From Salegentibacter tibetensis (GTDB lineage: Bacteria; Bacteroidota; Bacteroidia; Flavobacteriales; Flavobacteriaceae): a DNA stretch of 64,000 nucleotides. The notes below the pieces were generated by a model. The model had not been told where the DNA came from. It made no database searches and worked only from the letters and a program-made list of their open reading frames with translations. Positions 28,701 to 37,612 of this stretch are shown piece after piece. How positions within the stretch are numbered: position 1 is the first letter of the stretch; every line of letters starts with the position of its first letter. A program made the translations under genes and the position numbers. Where the stretch lies: the NCBI RefSeq assembly GCF_020164485.1, contig NZ_JAIQZA010000003.1, forward strand, positions 1 to 64,000, read 5' to 3'.

Positions 28701-29109
28701 TAGTTACAGCATTAGACCATACTTTACCTACGTTAATTCCTGCTGAATTTGAGATGTCTTCAAATTTGAGATCTCCTTTATTAAGGTATAGTTTATTCTC
28801 CACCTGGTTGCCGCAAAAGAAAACATCGGGTAGCCCGTCATTATTAAAATCCCCAATACCAACACCAGCGCCATTATAGAAATAATCAAAATCGAAAAGG
28901 TTTGCGATGCCAGATAAATCTTCTTTTATATTGTTGGAAAATTTAATATTACTAACACTGCCCGGAACTTTCTCGAAGATTTTATTTTCTGGCTTGCTTA
29001 AAGCATCTTCACTTGCTTTTGTTGCGATTTCATCTTTTTTATCAATCTTATTATCACAAGAAAAAAATAGAAATGAGGATAAAATCAATATTGAAAACTT
29101 GTAGCGCAT
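25765..29109 (-). CDS. Large VCBS/FG-GAP repeat lipoprotein with ASPIC/UnbV domain
   Basis: 1114 residues. Lipobox FFSC (Cys18). At least a dozen FG-GAP/VCBS repeats with Ca-binding loops of the form D-x-N-x-D-G (DFNNDGLPDVFF, DINQDGWQDIYI, DLDNDGDLDILV), forming beta-propellers at about 60-530 and 660-1110. An ASPIC/UnbV segment lies between (about 550-620: YRSSQQNIAHFGIGKY, IKIKWIDGTENI). Surface lipoproteins of this type often accompany SusCD pairs in marine Bacteroidota and may bind ligand or stabilise complexes; the role is inferred. Starts 4 bases after the arylsulfotransferase-like gene's stop. Confidence 0.92.
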   Translation of the reverse strand: MRYKFSILILSSFLFFSCDNKIDKKDEIATKASEDALSKPENKIFEKVPGSVSNIKFSNNIKEDLSGIANLFDFDYFYNGAGVGIGDFNNDGLPDVFFCGNQVENKLYLNKGDLKFEDISNSAGINVGKVWSNAVTIVDINQDGWQDIYISQGGPNQRLQRKNLLFINNKDNTFTEKAADYGLADMGISTHAVFFDYDKDGDLDCLVMNENELYGVDPYNLYNLAARDEESKYFNSSHLYRNDNGKFKNVTKEAGLERPIFGLGLGVSDINNDGWLDIYIASDYYIPDALFINNMDGTFSDKIKEYTSQISFYGMGLDIADINNDGLQDIFVLDMAARDHVRSKTLMASMDTKRFSYLTDTLDFHHQYMYNSFQLNQGNNNFSNIAQLSNTANTDWSWSVLMYDFDLNERRDIFITNGYRRYALDNDLQQRVLEAKRKYGRNVPLGVKSQLYQSMPSEKLRNILYKNKGNLEFEDIATQWGLTDYSFSNGAAVADLDNDGDLDILVNNIDQEAFLYKNLSSDRNLGNFLKVKIEGQDSQFFPKISLFYDGKNQFIELKNIRGYRSSQQNIAHFGIGKYEKIDSIKIKWIDGTENIHHNIEANQTIAFAKTETLKQELTEKKTPVLFQEIPSESLNISYQHRENHYDDFETEVLLPYKQSTFGPYISKADINNDGKTDFYIGGAAGQPGELYVQDGEKFRKIIVEDFLKDSIYEDMESVFFDFDGDGDQDLFVVSGGNEFESGDPRYIDRLYINNGNEQFTRHESNALNSNPYSGKSITVLDMDKDGDNDIIIGNRIIPQAYPRFSPSVVYENVNGELKDVTKEKAPDLQDFGIVNSIVTTDFNNDGWEDIIVVGEWTGIGFFENKNGKFQLLSNENLSEQKGWWYSIAETDINNDGLKDYILGNVGLNIKFKASLKKPLKIFANDFDGNGTNDIVLGKQYFNEYVPVRGKECSSQQMPFLNDKFSTYSDFANANLKDIFGDSLEDSYKAEATQFNSILLINKGNNEFDIRILPIEAQMFPVFETIFIDLNNDGFEDAVLAGNIYETEVETPRLDAISGQVLLSNGKDGYDPTTYEESGLYLKGNIKDIELIQLNDKKLIITGSNNGTLKTYLIN

Positions 29110-29113
29110 AATT

Positions 29114-30484
29114 TTAAAGTTCTAATAATTTTAATTCTGGAGCATTCTGTGGATAATGATAAATTCTCCAGTAGAATCCATCACCTTTAAATTTCCAAAC
29201 TACATTTCCGCTGTTAGTTACCTCCCAACCACCATGGTCCCCTTCGGTAATTAAAGTGTTTCCGTTAGGAAGACGAACACCACCGGAGACTTTAGGTGAA
29301 AAAAGATTTGTAGAAGTAAAACTCCATAAAACATCAAGTTCATTGTTTTGATTGGATGCCAGGTCATATTCAGCTGGTAATTTTAACTCATAGAGAATTG
29401 ACTGTTCAGCGGTAATATTGTTGTTGAAGACCAAAATTGAGCCGGTGTCTTCTCCGTTCAATAAATTGGGGAAATGATTTCTATCAAACATTCTTGTGCC
29501 TTCAGGATTTTGGTATGCTTCAGGGTTTCCAAACCTATACACGAGATCTCCGCCTTTATTAAAATTACCGCCTGATGAATCTTTAGCTTCAGCTGTAGTT
29601 GTGCTGTGGTCAATTACCCAAACCTCACTATAAAAGTTGATACTCAGAAAAATTAGATCCTTATCAGGATCATAGGCAATACCATTGCCATGCATTATAT
29701 CACCTTTTTCATCTTTTACGTAGTTGATGTCAATTAATTCAGGATGGTCAGCAATAACACCATAATTTGCCTTTTCTGAATCAAAATCCTGAACTATATG
29801 GTCCCAGGAACGCCATTCCCAAACAATTGCATTAGTTGCAGGGTCTATTTCTATGATCTTCTCGGGGAAAATATCGGTATTGGTATCTACACCAGACTCT
29901 TTTGCTTCCTGGATGGGGATCTTTTCCCATACCATAGCCAGTATATTTCCATTAGGAAGCATTTCAATATCATGATGGAGATTGTAATCTTCTGTAGAGT
30001 ATGGGAATTCCCATAAGATATTACTGTCTTTATCCAATAACTGGATAAGCCCACCAAAGCCGCCAAAATTTATAATGGCATCTTCATCCATTAACAGAGT
30101 AAGAAGGTTTCCATCAGGTAATAGGGTAGAATCGTTTCCTATTCCTGCAACTAAATCCCATTCATGAAGAATATCCAGGTCATAGTTCATAAGGAATACC
30201 CTATTATTGCCTGCATCATTAACGAGTAAATATCCCCCATTGACCAGGGAAGGGGAGAACACTTCAATTTTACCAGCTTTTTCATATTCTGAGCTTCCCT
30301 CATTTCCTCCTCCTTCTTGTCCTTCCTGTCCTTCCTCTTTATCAACAGGTTCTTCCGGAGTTGAATTATTCTCGTCTGGTTCAGAAAATAATTCATTATT
30401 ATCACTGGAACAACCGGCAATCATAAATATTACAAGAAAGAGCACTGCCGAAGTTAATGTTCTTATTTTTAATTTTTTATCCAT
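29114..30484 (-). CDS. Arylsulfotransferase (ASST)-like lipoprotein
   Basis: 456 residues. Lipobox IAGC (Cys25), then a Glu/Gly/Gln-rich linker (about 27-68). The catalytic region is a propeller of repeats such as YLLVNDAGNNRVFLMNYD, LHHDIEMLPNGNILAMVWEK, IMHGNGIAYDPDKDLIFLS, and a final RLPNGNTLITEGDHGGWEV. This matches the aryl-sulfate sulfotransferase family, whose classical members move sulfate between phenols without PAPS. Whether this lipoprotein is an enzyme or only a propeller relative is open. First gene of a three-gene operon. Confidence 0.82.
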   Translation of the reverse strand: MDKKLKIRTLTSAVLFLVIFMIAGCSSDNNELFSEPDENNSTPEEPVDKEEGQEGQEGGGNEGSSEYEKAGKIEVFSPSLVNGGYLLVNDAGNNRVFLMNYDLDILHEWDLVAGIGNDSTLLPDGNLLTLLMDEDAIINFGGFGGLIQLLDKDSNILWEFPYSTEDYNLHHDIEMLPNGNILAMVWEKIPIQEAKESGVDTNTDIFPEKIIEIDPATNAIVWEWRSWDHIVQDFDSEKANYGVIADHPELIDINYVKDEKGDIMHGNGIAYDPDKDLIFLSINFYSEVWVIDHSTTTAEAKDSSGGNFNKGGDLVYRFGNPEAYQNPEGTRMFDRNHFPNLLNGEDTGSILVFNNNITAEQSILYELKLPAEYDLASNQNNELDVLWSFTSTNLFSPKVSGGVRLPNGNTLITEGDHGGWEVTNSGNVVWKFKGDGFYWRIYHYPQNAPELKLLEL

Positions 30485-30508
30485 TCTTATTTTGTTAAAA
30501 AAATCAAA

Positions 30509-30537
30509 AAAAAATACTAGAGTCTAAAAGTAAGCAA
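30509..30537 (-). promoter_or_regulatory. Putative promoter of the ASST-VCBS operon
   Basis: On the minus strand TTG, 18 bases, then TATTTTTT, running into a T-tract, 25 bases upstream of the ATG. It fits the TTG/TAnnTTTG pattern with one mismatch and lies just past the terminator of the preceding operon. Confidence 0.4.
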
Positions 30538-30566
30538 ATTTTCTTATTCTGGATTTTGCCTAAAAC

Positions 30567-30599
30567 AAAAAAGTCGTCTATTTTAGACGACTTTTTTTT
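30567..30599 (-). terminator. Rho-independent terminator after susCD locus 2
   Basis: AAAAAAGTCGTCTA / TAGACGACTTTTTTT stem with a TTT loop, 17 bases past the lipoprotein stop on the minus strand. It insulates the downstream ASST operon. Confidence 0.9.
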
Positions 30600-30615
30600 A
30601 TATAGGTTTTGTGAT

Positions 30616-31500
30616 TTATAAATTGTTAGGACAGTAATCCAGTAATTGCAAACCTGCTGTTGGAGAAGGTCCTAAATCCAGAACCTCGTTTCCGTTAGCG
30701 GAGGTAACCTGGAATGTAACCTCACTATCCCAGTCTCCAGAAACGTAATTGATAGCTATTTCAGAAGTTCCTTCTGGAACATTAAATGTTCTGGTGCCTG
30801 AAGCTCCATCTTCCAGAGTATAGCTGGTTTCCGTTCCATCTATGGTAACCACTAAAGCGGCACCATTCCAACCATCTCCATAAGAATCCTGAAGTTCTAT
30901 TGTCCATTCTCCAGCTGTAGGTGGAGAAGGCGCACAAACTATAGGGGCAGTATATTGGAAAGGAGACCTGAAGAAAGATCCTGTTAAAGTACCGGTGTTC
31001 TGATCGAAAGAAAATCTTCTTCCATCTTCAAGAACAAGCTCAAATCTTATCCTGAATTCATCGCCCCCATCTATTGCGCTAATGGGAACTCCTGTAGAGC
31101 TTGCCAATTCAGTTGCCGGGATAGAAAAATCTAATCTTGGCAACCCGAATTCACCAGTAAAAAACTCTGAACGTGGAATTGTAGTAAATAGGTTATCCTC
31201 GGTATCTAAATCGGTACCATCAGTATTTGTATTATCTACGAATCTGGTGTATACTTCTACGGATTCTACGAGAGCACCCATTTCGCTGTCCTGAACTTCA
31301 AGGGTTATATCAAATTCACCCTGAAGTGCATTTTCGCCTACCAGTAATTCATCAGCGCGAATTTCAATTGTCCTTAAAATAGCGCCTCTGGTGGTGTTTT
31401 CTGTGATATCATCTATCAGTGCATCTCCATCGTCACAGCTCTGCATAAACAGGCCGCAGAACAAAAATAAAGGGAGATAAATTTTTATATGATCTTTCAT
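30616..31500 (-). CDS. Hypothetical SusE-position lipoprotein
   Basis: 294 residues. Lipobox MQSC (Cys22). The N-terminal beta domain (about 35-190: RGAILRTIEIRADELLVGE, GGDEFRIRFELVLEDGRRF) is followed by a small C-terminal module with WTIELQDSYGDGWNGAALVV and a late Cys, a pattern found in Bacteroidota surface proteins. As third gene after susC and susD it takes the place of SusE/SusF-type ligand binders, which this role assignment follows; no sequence family is certain. Confidence 0.78.
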   Translation of the reverse strand: MKDHIKIYLPLFLFCGLFMQSCDDGDALIDDITENTTRGAILRTIEIRADELLVGENALQGEFDITLEVQDSEMGALVESVEVYTRFVDNTNTDGTDLDTEDNLFTTIPRSEFFTGEFGLPRLDFSIPATELASSTGVPISAIDGGDEFRIRFELVLEDGRRFSFDQNTGTLTGSFFRSPFQYTAPIVCAPSPPTAGEWTIELQDSYGDGWNGAALVVTIDGTETSYTLEDGASGTRTFNVPEGTSEIAINYVSGDWDSEVTFQVTSANGNEVLDLGPSPTAGLQLLDYCPNNL

Positions 31501-31517
31501 GTTTCTAATTTTTATTT

Positions 31518-33179
31518 TTAGTTAGCTGGAGGAAAAGCTGGACTTGAAGGATTTGTATCCCAAAATACCTGTTCTGTTAAACCTGACTTTTGATCCAGAT
31601 TAGGATTTGTTACAACCTCTGTTTGCGGGTACAGGAATGTCCTTGGGAAAGGGCCCGGATCTACTGACCAGTTAGGTGTTAAAGTAGTAGGGAATCCGGT
31701 TCGTCGGTAAAAGTTATAGGCGTGGGTTCCATCACCATAAAGCGTCACAAAGTACTGCCTTGCAAAAATGTTCCATTTTTCATCTCCTGAAGCAGCTTGT
31801 AGGGCTGAAACCTGATCGTTAATGAAATCTTCAACTTCATCACTATTTGGTGCGATTGAAAGATCGGCATCGCCATCAAGCTCACCAAAGCTTTGTACTT
31901 TTTCAATTGATTTTTCAAGAGCAGTTCTGAATAAGTCAGGATCGGCATCCTGCATTTCAGATCTCCAGAAATATACGTAAGAAGAAAGTATTATTGGTTC
32001 AATCCCGGCACCAGCGCCTCCTTCACCTAAACCAACGGTGCCAAAACTATTGTCGTCAAATTTTCCTCCTGCAGGATAGACACCTACAGCGGTTCGACGG
32101 AAATTATCTGGAGGGGTACCTTCGTTGTTACCGTGAGATCTTCCCCAATACCCATTAGGCACTGCGCAATAAGTGAAGCCACCATCCAGAAAATGTTGAG
32201 GCGGAACTGCAAGAGAGCAGGCCAAAGTTTCTTCATTAGGGTCTGCATCAGCGCCAGGTGTTGCACTAACCTGTCGATAAAAATAATATCTTATTCTTGG
32301 GTCATCATTGTTTAACATTAATTCCATTAACCAGTTAGACCTATAGAGATCAGAACCGCTGGGAGTGTAGTCTAATACATAGTCCTGGTGTCTGGTATCT
32401 GGCTGTAATTCTCTTGAACCAAAATTAAACTGAAAATCATCTGCAATATCATCTATATAGTTCCCACCATTTATTACTGCATCGAATCCCTGGGAATTAC
32501 CTGTTGTAACATAAGCTCGCAAACGTAAGGTGTTTATCAATTTTAGCCATTTACCAGAATCACCCTGGTAAAAGAAATCTGTTGCTCCCTGTGGCGAAGG
32601 AGATTCAGAAAAGAGTGATTCTGCTTCATCCAACAAAGCAAGTGCGCCATCATATACTGCTCTACCTTCATCAAGTTGTGGGGCTGGAAATTCATTTGGG
32701 TTACCAGCTTCAGATAAAACTGCTTTACCTAAGTAGTCTACCAATATCATTAGCATGTGGGCTTTTAAAGTCTTACCCATGGCGATATGGAAGCTGTAGT
32801 CTACCTCAGATTGTTCATCAAATTCCTTCAATGCTTCTACGTTAGTGTAGATACCTACACTAATAGGTCTTCCTATAAGATTGGTGCCGCTACTATAGGT
32901 TCTTTCCCATACACCATCCAGCGTACTACCTGGGTAATTGTTGAAGTAATCCCGTCCAAACATATAGTCAATCCTCGTAAGCTCAGATCCCAAATCGTTT
33001 ACTGAAGTCATATTACTGGCGTATGCCAACTGTATGGAATTAAGTAGCAAATTGGGATCGGCTTGATCTGAAGCCAAATCATTAGGACTGACGCGCAAGT
33101 CCATATCTACTGTTTCACAAGAATTGAATACACCTAAAAGGATAGACAATATTGTGAAAAATTTAATTGTTGTTTTCAT
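31518..33179 (-). CDS. SusD/RagB-like nutrient-binding lipoprotein (locus 2)
   Basis: 553 residues. Lipobox VFNSC (Cys21). SusD-like_2 traits: LLLNSIQLAYASNMTSVND, YSFHIAMGKTLKAHMLMILV, SGKWLKLINTLRLRAYV, and a C-terminal FARQYFVTLYGDGTHAYNFY. It is about 95 residues longer than the locus 1 SusD, mainly through a Gly-rich insert near residues 300-380. Works with the SusC encoded 26 bases upstream; ligand unknown. Confidence 0.93.
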   Translation of the reverse strand: MKTTIKFFTILSILLGVFNSCETVDMDLRVSPNDLASDQADPNLLLNSIQLAYASNMTSVNDLGSELTRIDYMFGRDYFNNYPGSTLDGVWERTYSSGTNLIGRPISVGIYTNVEALKEFDEQSEVDYSFHIAMGKTLKAHMLMILVDYLGKAVLSEAGNPNEFPAPQLDEGRAVYDGALALLDEAESLFSESPSPQGATDFFYQGDSGKWLKLINTLRLRAYVTTGNSQGFDAVINGGNYIDDIADDFQFNFGSRELQPDTRHQDYVLDYTPSGSDLYRSNWLMELMLNNDDPRIRYYFYRQVSATPGADADPNEETLACSLAVPPQHFLDGGFTYCAVPNGYWGRSHGNNEGTPPDNFRRTAVGVYPAGGKFDDNSFGTVGLGEGGAGAGIEPIILSSYVYFWRSEMQDADPDLFRTALEKSIEKVQSFGELDGDADLSIAPNSDEVEDFINDQVSALQAASGDEKWNIFARQYFVTLYGDGTHAYNFYRRTGFPTTLTPNWSVDPGPFPRTFLYPQTEVVTNPNLDQKSGLTEQVFWDTNPSSPAFPPAN

Positions 33180-33205
33180 ATTTAAAATTTTTTCTACAAT
33201 TTGTA

Positions 33206-36200
33206 TTAAAAGGTTGCTTTAAGGCTCAGTCCAATTCTACGGGCACTGGGACCATTAAGGAAGTCAAACCCTTGTGAATTCCCAATTCCAGCTCCCTGTA
33301 CGTTTGGATCAAAATTAGCGCCATCAGGAGTGTTGTAGGCATTGTACCACAGGTTGAATCCTTGTGCTGTGATAGATAGAGATCCAAATGGTGACTGTCC
33401 AAGAGCATCAGATGAGAATGTATAACCCAGAGATACCTCCTGTAGGCGAACAACTGAAGCGTCATATATCTTGGCCTCTGCCGGTCCAAATAATATGTTA
33501 TTAAAGTAATAAGTTGAGTTGTTAATCTGAAGATCATTTGGTTCACCTGTACTTTCTCTTATTCCCGGTAAAATATAGGTGTTTTCTCTATCAAGGGTTT
33601 CTGTAATAAGTCCTCTACCTAAAAGAGTAGCAATGGTGCTCGACATGATGTCACCACCTTTTATGTGAGATACCAGGAAACTAAAGTTCCAGTTTTTGTA
33701 CTGGATGTTATTACTTAGGTTCATTGTGTAATCAGGGTTGGGATCACCTATTACTGGAACATTTCCATCATTATCAGCTTCAGTAATAATATAGTCACCA
33801 CCTTCATTTACTAGGAGCTCTCCGTTTTCATTACGATCAAACGCCGTTCCAACAATGGCTCCCAAAGGCTGTCCTTCTATAGCCGCGTTACCTCCAATAA
33901 AGAGCTGTGTACTACCTGCGTAAATGATGATGTCCTGTTCTTGTTGAGTCACAACAGGATTATAAGTGGCAAAATTAACATTTGTGTTCCAGTTAAAATT
34001 ATCTCTTCTAATCCAATTGATGCCTAGATCGGCTTCAACTCCATCTCCTCTGATTTCACCAACATTACTTTGTGTGAATGTAAAACCTGTAGAAGGGGAT
34101 AGCGGTTCATTAACAATAAGGTTTTCAGTTGTCCTTTCAAACCAGGTGAAATCTAAAGATACACGATTATCAAAAAACCTTGATTCAAATCCTAATTCAA
34201 TTTCAGATAACAATTCGGGTTTTAAATCTGGATTTGCTCTAAAGCCAGCTACCTGGTTCGTAGTAACCTCACCTCCTTCTCCAAATACCTGGGTATTTTG
34301 TTCAACAATACCTACAGTAGGGTAGCCCGTTGGGAAGGTTGCAGATTGCCCTAAACCTCCTCTCAGTTTCAAGAAATTGAGGCCGTTGGTTGATCTTAAG
34401 CCCTCAAAAGCCTGGGTTGGAAGAAAGGATACACTGGCACTAGGATAAGATTGGCTGTTGTTTTCAGAGGTAAGGTTTGAAACCCAATCTGTTCTCGTAG
34501 AAGCCGTTAAGAATAGCATGTTGTCGTAGTCAAGGGTAACCTGGCCAAGTACACCTGCAATATTCCTTTTTTCAGAAAATTGGATTGGAGCCTGGTTTCT
34601 GTAGTTAAAATGTCTTTGTACACCATATACTAATTGACCGGTACTGGCAACCCCCTGCTGATCGTAATCGGTCAAACGGGAAGTGGCGCCCACGTTAAAT
34701 GTCAAGCCTAATTTATCTGAAAGATCATACTCTCCATTTAAAGCCAGGTAATGGTCCCAAATGAGATTGTTGTTATCATATGTATTAAGATAACCGAAGA
34801 TTGCATTTTGGAAATTTACTCCTCCTTTATTAGAATGCTGTGTGTTTCTTTCAGTATAAAAATCCAGACCAGCCCTGTAGGTTGCGTTTAAATTGTCATT
34901 AAACTCATAGGTTAAAGAAGTATTCCAAAAAACCCTATTCGTTAATTGGGAATTTTTAATGTTAGCTGCAATCCATCTTGGATTAATAATATCATTACCA
35001 TTACGATAATAAACACTGGAGCCGTCTATAGGGTTTTGAAAGGGTAATCCCATTAAATCAACACTTCGCGGGGTAAAAAAGACATTCGCGAAAAGTGATA
35101 ACCCAAGAGTACCGTTACCCCTACTTGCTGCAATAGGAGGAGAAGTATAATCTGTCCTGGAATAATTCATAGACCCAGAAATTGTAAACTTATTAGAAAG
35201 TTTAGAACTCCCTCCAATAGACATGGTTAGTCTCTCTAATGAATTGCCGGGAACAAAACTCTCATCATCCAAATGGCCCATATTCACGTTGTAATTAGAG
35301 TTTCCGTCTTTTGAAGAGCCGTTTATATTTACTGAGGTTGTGATTATTCTTCCATCCTGGAAGAAATTCTCTACAGAGTTATACGGCCTCCATTCATATC
35401 GTGCGCCCTGTAATTCAGGGAAAGCTTCTCTGGTACTCGCTACAGAAGTCGTTGAGTAAGGATGTTCCAGGGTTCCATTATCATCAATAGCAGGTTGACC
35501 TCCCCATCCTGATACTCCTTCTCTATCAAAACTTGGTCCCCAGTTGCTAAAGAACCAGCCAAAAGATTGATCAAATCCATTTCCATATTGATTTTGGTAA
35601 TCTGGCATAGAGGCCATTTGATTTACAAAATATGATTGACTTACGGAAATTTCAGATTTTTTGGCAACGCCCTCCTGAGCCCCTGCTTTAGTGGTGATTA
35701 AGATCACCCCATTCTTTCCTTGAGATCCGTAAAGTGTAGAGGCAGCAAGACCTTTCAAAACTTCGATATTTGCGATGTTATTAGGGTCAAGATCCAGGAA
35801 ACGCGAAGACCCTGTGTTTCCTGAAACGAAGTCTCCTGATGCGTTGGTGTCACTACTAAATGGAACTCCATCTACTATAAATAGTGCCTGGTTACTACCG
35901 CTGAAAGAACTTAATCCCCTAATTACAACGTTAGTACCAGATCCAGACATTCCCCCTGCAGCTGTAATACTAACCCCGGAGGCCTTCCCTGAAAGAACCC
36001 TGGCAACATCACCATCTGCTCTTTGTTCGAGTTGCTCAGAATCAACAGAAGATACTGCGTACCCCAAAGCTTTTTTCTCTCTTTTAATTCCCTGTGCTGT
36101 AACCACAACTTCTTCAAGTTGAGCAGAATCAGCTTCCATCACGACATCAATTATGTCGACATCACCAACTGAATATTCGACGGTTTGCAAACCAACAAAG

Positions 36201-36421
36201 GAGAATAGAAGAATGTCTCCTTGATTTGCCTGAATAGAATAGTTACCATCAAAATCAGTTTGTACTCCGGTTGAAGTTCCTTGCACTACAATGTTTACAC
36301 CTGGTAGCGGAAGTCCGGAATTATCTGTCACTGTACCAGTAATTGTTTGCTCCTGCGCAAAAATTGTATGCGCAAGAAAAACAAAAATAAGCGTAAAAAT
36401 ACGAGTTAATTTTTGTTTCAT
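33206..36421 (-). CDS. SusC/RagA family TonB-dependent transporter (locus 2)
   Basis: 1071 residues. Signal peptide ending IFAQE, regulatory-like domain (ITGTVTDNSGLPLPGVNIVV), conserved EVVVTAQGIKREKKALGYAV, plug with NVVIRGLSSFSGSNQALFIV and IEVLKGLAASTLYGSQG, then a barrel ending SLKATF. Similar in build to the locus 1 transporter but clearly diverged outside conserved motifs. Its promoter is not obvious: a TACTTTTT box lies close to the ATG with no clear TTG. Confidence 0.96.
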   Translation of the reverse strand: MKQKLTRIFTLIFVFLAHTIFAQEQTITGTVTDNSGLPLPGVNIVVQGTSTGVQTDFDGNYSIQANQGDILLFSFVGLQTVEYSVGDVDIIDVVMEADSAQLEEVVVTAQGIKREKKALGYAVSSVDSEQLEQRADGDVARVLSGKASGVSITAAGGMSGSGTNVVIRGLSSFSGSNQALFIVDGVPFSSDTNASGDFVSGNTGSSRFLDLDPNNIANIEVLKGLAASTLYGSQGKNGVILITTKAGAQEGVAKKSEISVSQSYFVNQMASMPDYQNQYGNGFDQSFGWFFSNWGPSFDREGVSGWGGQPAIDDNGTLEHPYSTTSVASTREAFPELQGARYEWRPYNSVENFFQDGRIITTSVNINGSSKDGNSNYNVNMGHLDDESFVPGNSLERLTMSIGGSSKLSNKFTISGSMNYSRTDYTSPPIAASRGNGTLGLSLFANVFFTPRSVDLMGLPFQNPIDGSSVYYRNGNDIINPRWIAANIKNSQLTNRVFWNTSLTYEFNDNLNATYRAGLDFYTERNTQHSNKGGVNFQNAIFGYLNTYDNNNLIWDHYLALNGEYDLSDKLGLTFNVGATSRLTDYDQQGVASTGQLVYGVQRHFNYRNQAPIQFSEKRNIAGVLGQVTLDYDNMLFLTASTRTDWVSNLTSENNSQSYPSASVSFLPTQAFEGLRSTNGLNFLKLRGGLGQSATFPTGYPTVGIVEQNTQVFGEGGEVTTNQVAGFRANPDLKPELLSEIELGFESRFFDNRVSLDFTWFERTTENLIVNEPLSPSTGFTFTQSNVGEIRGDGVEADLGINWIRRDNFNWNTNVNFATYNPVVTQQEQDIIIYAGSTQLFIGGNAAIEGQPLGAIVGTAFDRNENGELLVNEGGDYIITEADNDGNVPVIGDPNPDYTMNLSNNIQYKNWNFSFLVSHIKGGDIMSSTIATLLGRGLITETLDRENTYILPGIRESTGEPNDLQINNSTYYFNNILFGPAEAKIYDASVVRLQEVSLGYTFSSDALGQSPFGSLSITAQGFNLWYNAYNTPDGANFDPNVQGAGIGNSQGFDFLNGPSARRIGLSLKATF

Positions 36422-36596
36422 TTTTGGTTTATTTGAATTAGTTTATTAAAAAGTAAAAAAAATGTTAATAGCATATAATGCACTTTATAAATCATTGGTG
36501 ATTATAATTTTTTGCATACAATAATTAACATTCAAAGTTGAGTTTATCAGTCTTTAATACGATAAAAACCAGAAAAATTTTCTGAAAACCTAAAGA

Positions 36597-36781
36597 ATTT
36601 AATTTCCATCAAAAGTCGGTTTGTTTTACCAGTATAGGGTTCTATTAACTAAAACAGTTGCCTGTTAGGGGTAATCTGCTTCATCGGTTGCTATGCCGGT
36701 AATCGTTTGTTTTCGTGTTAAGTTAATTTGCACAGCTAACACCAATAAAAGTGTTATAATACTGCTAAATTTTGTTCTCAT
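36597..36781 (-). pseudogene. Decayed 5' end of a third susC gene
   Basis: From an ATG at 36781 the minus strand reads MRTKFSSIITLLLVLAVQ, matching the locus 1 SusC signal peptide at 17 of 18 positions. It continues KQTITGIATDEADYP and stops at 36665. Beyond the stop, DNA similarity to the locus 1 gene continues through the GVTVLIKGTNTG and FDGEF codons to about 36597, with indels and stops, and then ends. No plug or barrel sequence follows; the intact locus 2 susC starts 175 bases further on. Confidence 0.85.
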
Positions 36782-36810
36782 TATTTGATTTTGTTTGAAT
36801 TAGCCAATAC

Positions 36811-36841
36811 CAAAAGTGCTAATAAATAGTTAATAAAACAA
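36811..36841 (-). promoter_or_regulatory. Relict promoter of the susC pseudogene
   Basis: TTG-N20-CACTTTTG on the minus strand, 30 bases upstream of the remnant's ATG, with the same spacing and flanks (CTAATAAAT, TTTGAATTAGCCA on the plus strand) as the locus 1 susC promoter. It could still drive transcription toward locus 2. Confidence 0.5.
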
Positions 36842-37130
36842 AAATTTTTTTTTAAAAGTTAACAATAGTATCATCACATTAACAATATTGACTGATGAAT
36901 CGCAAGAATTTAGTAGTTATTGGTGAACATTTGAATGTTAAAATAATGCGAATTTAGTATTTTCTTTTGTTTGGATTATGGGTAAAGTGTAATGTAGGTG
37001 TGAGGTTATCTAATTTTTAAGCTATGTCTTAGTTGGTTCTAACATTATGATATAACTAGTGTTTTTATGAAGATAATTCTGGATATTAAATTTAGTTGCA
37101 TCATCCTTCTGAAAATTAATCCATTATAGT

Positions 37131-37160
37131 TTGATAAATTTGTTTTTATTTCTACATTTG
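37131..37160 (+). promoter_or_regulatory. Promoter of the str operon (rpsL)
   Basis: TTG (37131-37133), 19 bases, then TACATTTG (37153-37160): an exact match to the Bacteroidota consensus TTG-N17/23-TAnnTTTG. It lies 54 bases upstream of the rpsL ATG, leaving a leader of roughly 47 bases. Confidence 0.8.
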
Positions 37161-37214
37161 CAAACCCTAAAAAACAGGGGATTAAATTTAAATAATAATT
37201 AGGTAAAAGAAATT

Positions 37215-37589
37215 ATGCCAACAATTTCACAATTAGTACGAAAAGGAAGAGCCCAGATGACCAAGAAGAGTAAATCGGCTGCTTTAGATTCGTGCCCTCA
37301 AAGAAGAGGAGTATGCACACGTGTGTATACTACTACACCTAAGAAACCAAACTCGGCTATGCGTAAAGTAGCTAGGGTAAGGTTGACTAACGGAAAAGAA
37401 GTTAACGCTTATATTCCAGGTGAGGGACACAATCTACAAGAGCACTCGATAGTATTGGTCAGAGGTGGAAGGGTAAAAGATTTGCCAGGTGTGAGATACC
37501 ACATTGTTCGCGGTGCATTAGATACTGCGGGTGTTGAAGGTAGAAGCCAGCGTAGGTCTAAATACGGAGCCAAACGCCCTAAAAAGTAA
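37215..37589 (+). CDS. rpsL: 30S ribosomal protein uS12
   Basis: 124 residues, normal length. It carries the decoding-centre loop [13 protein letters not shown] (Lys43/Lys44) and [20 protein letters not shown], both in the form seen in streptomycin-sensitive bacteria, with no known resistance change visible. First gene of the supercluster, driven by a consensus promoter. Two cysteines (27, 34) sit in the CPQRRGVC segment. Confidence 0.99.
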   Translation: MPTISQLVRKGRAQMTKKSKSAALDSCPQRRGVCTRVYTTTPKKPNSAMRKVARVRLTNGKEVNAYIPGEGHNLQEHSIVLVRGGRVKDLPGVRYHIVRGALDTAGVEGRSQRRSKYGAKRPKK

Positions 37590-37612
37590 TTAAAAACTTT
37601 TAATGTAAAGAA

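Larger units (their letters stand above)
36422..37214. other. 793-bp region between the SusC locus and the str operon
   Basis: Holds the susC remnant (36597-36781), the remnant's promoter (36811-36841) and, at its right end, the rpsL promoter. The stretch between about 36850 and 37125 is AT-rich and shows no gene or clear hairpin. Confidence 0.6.
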
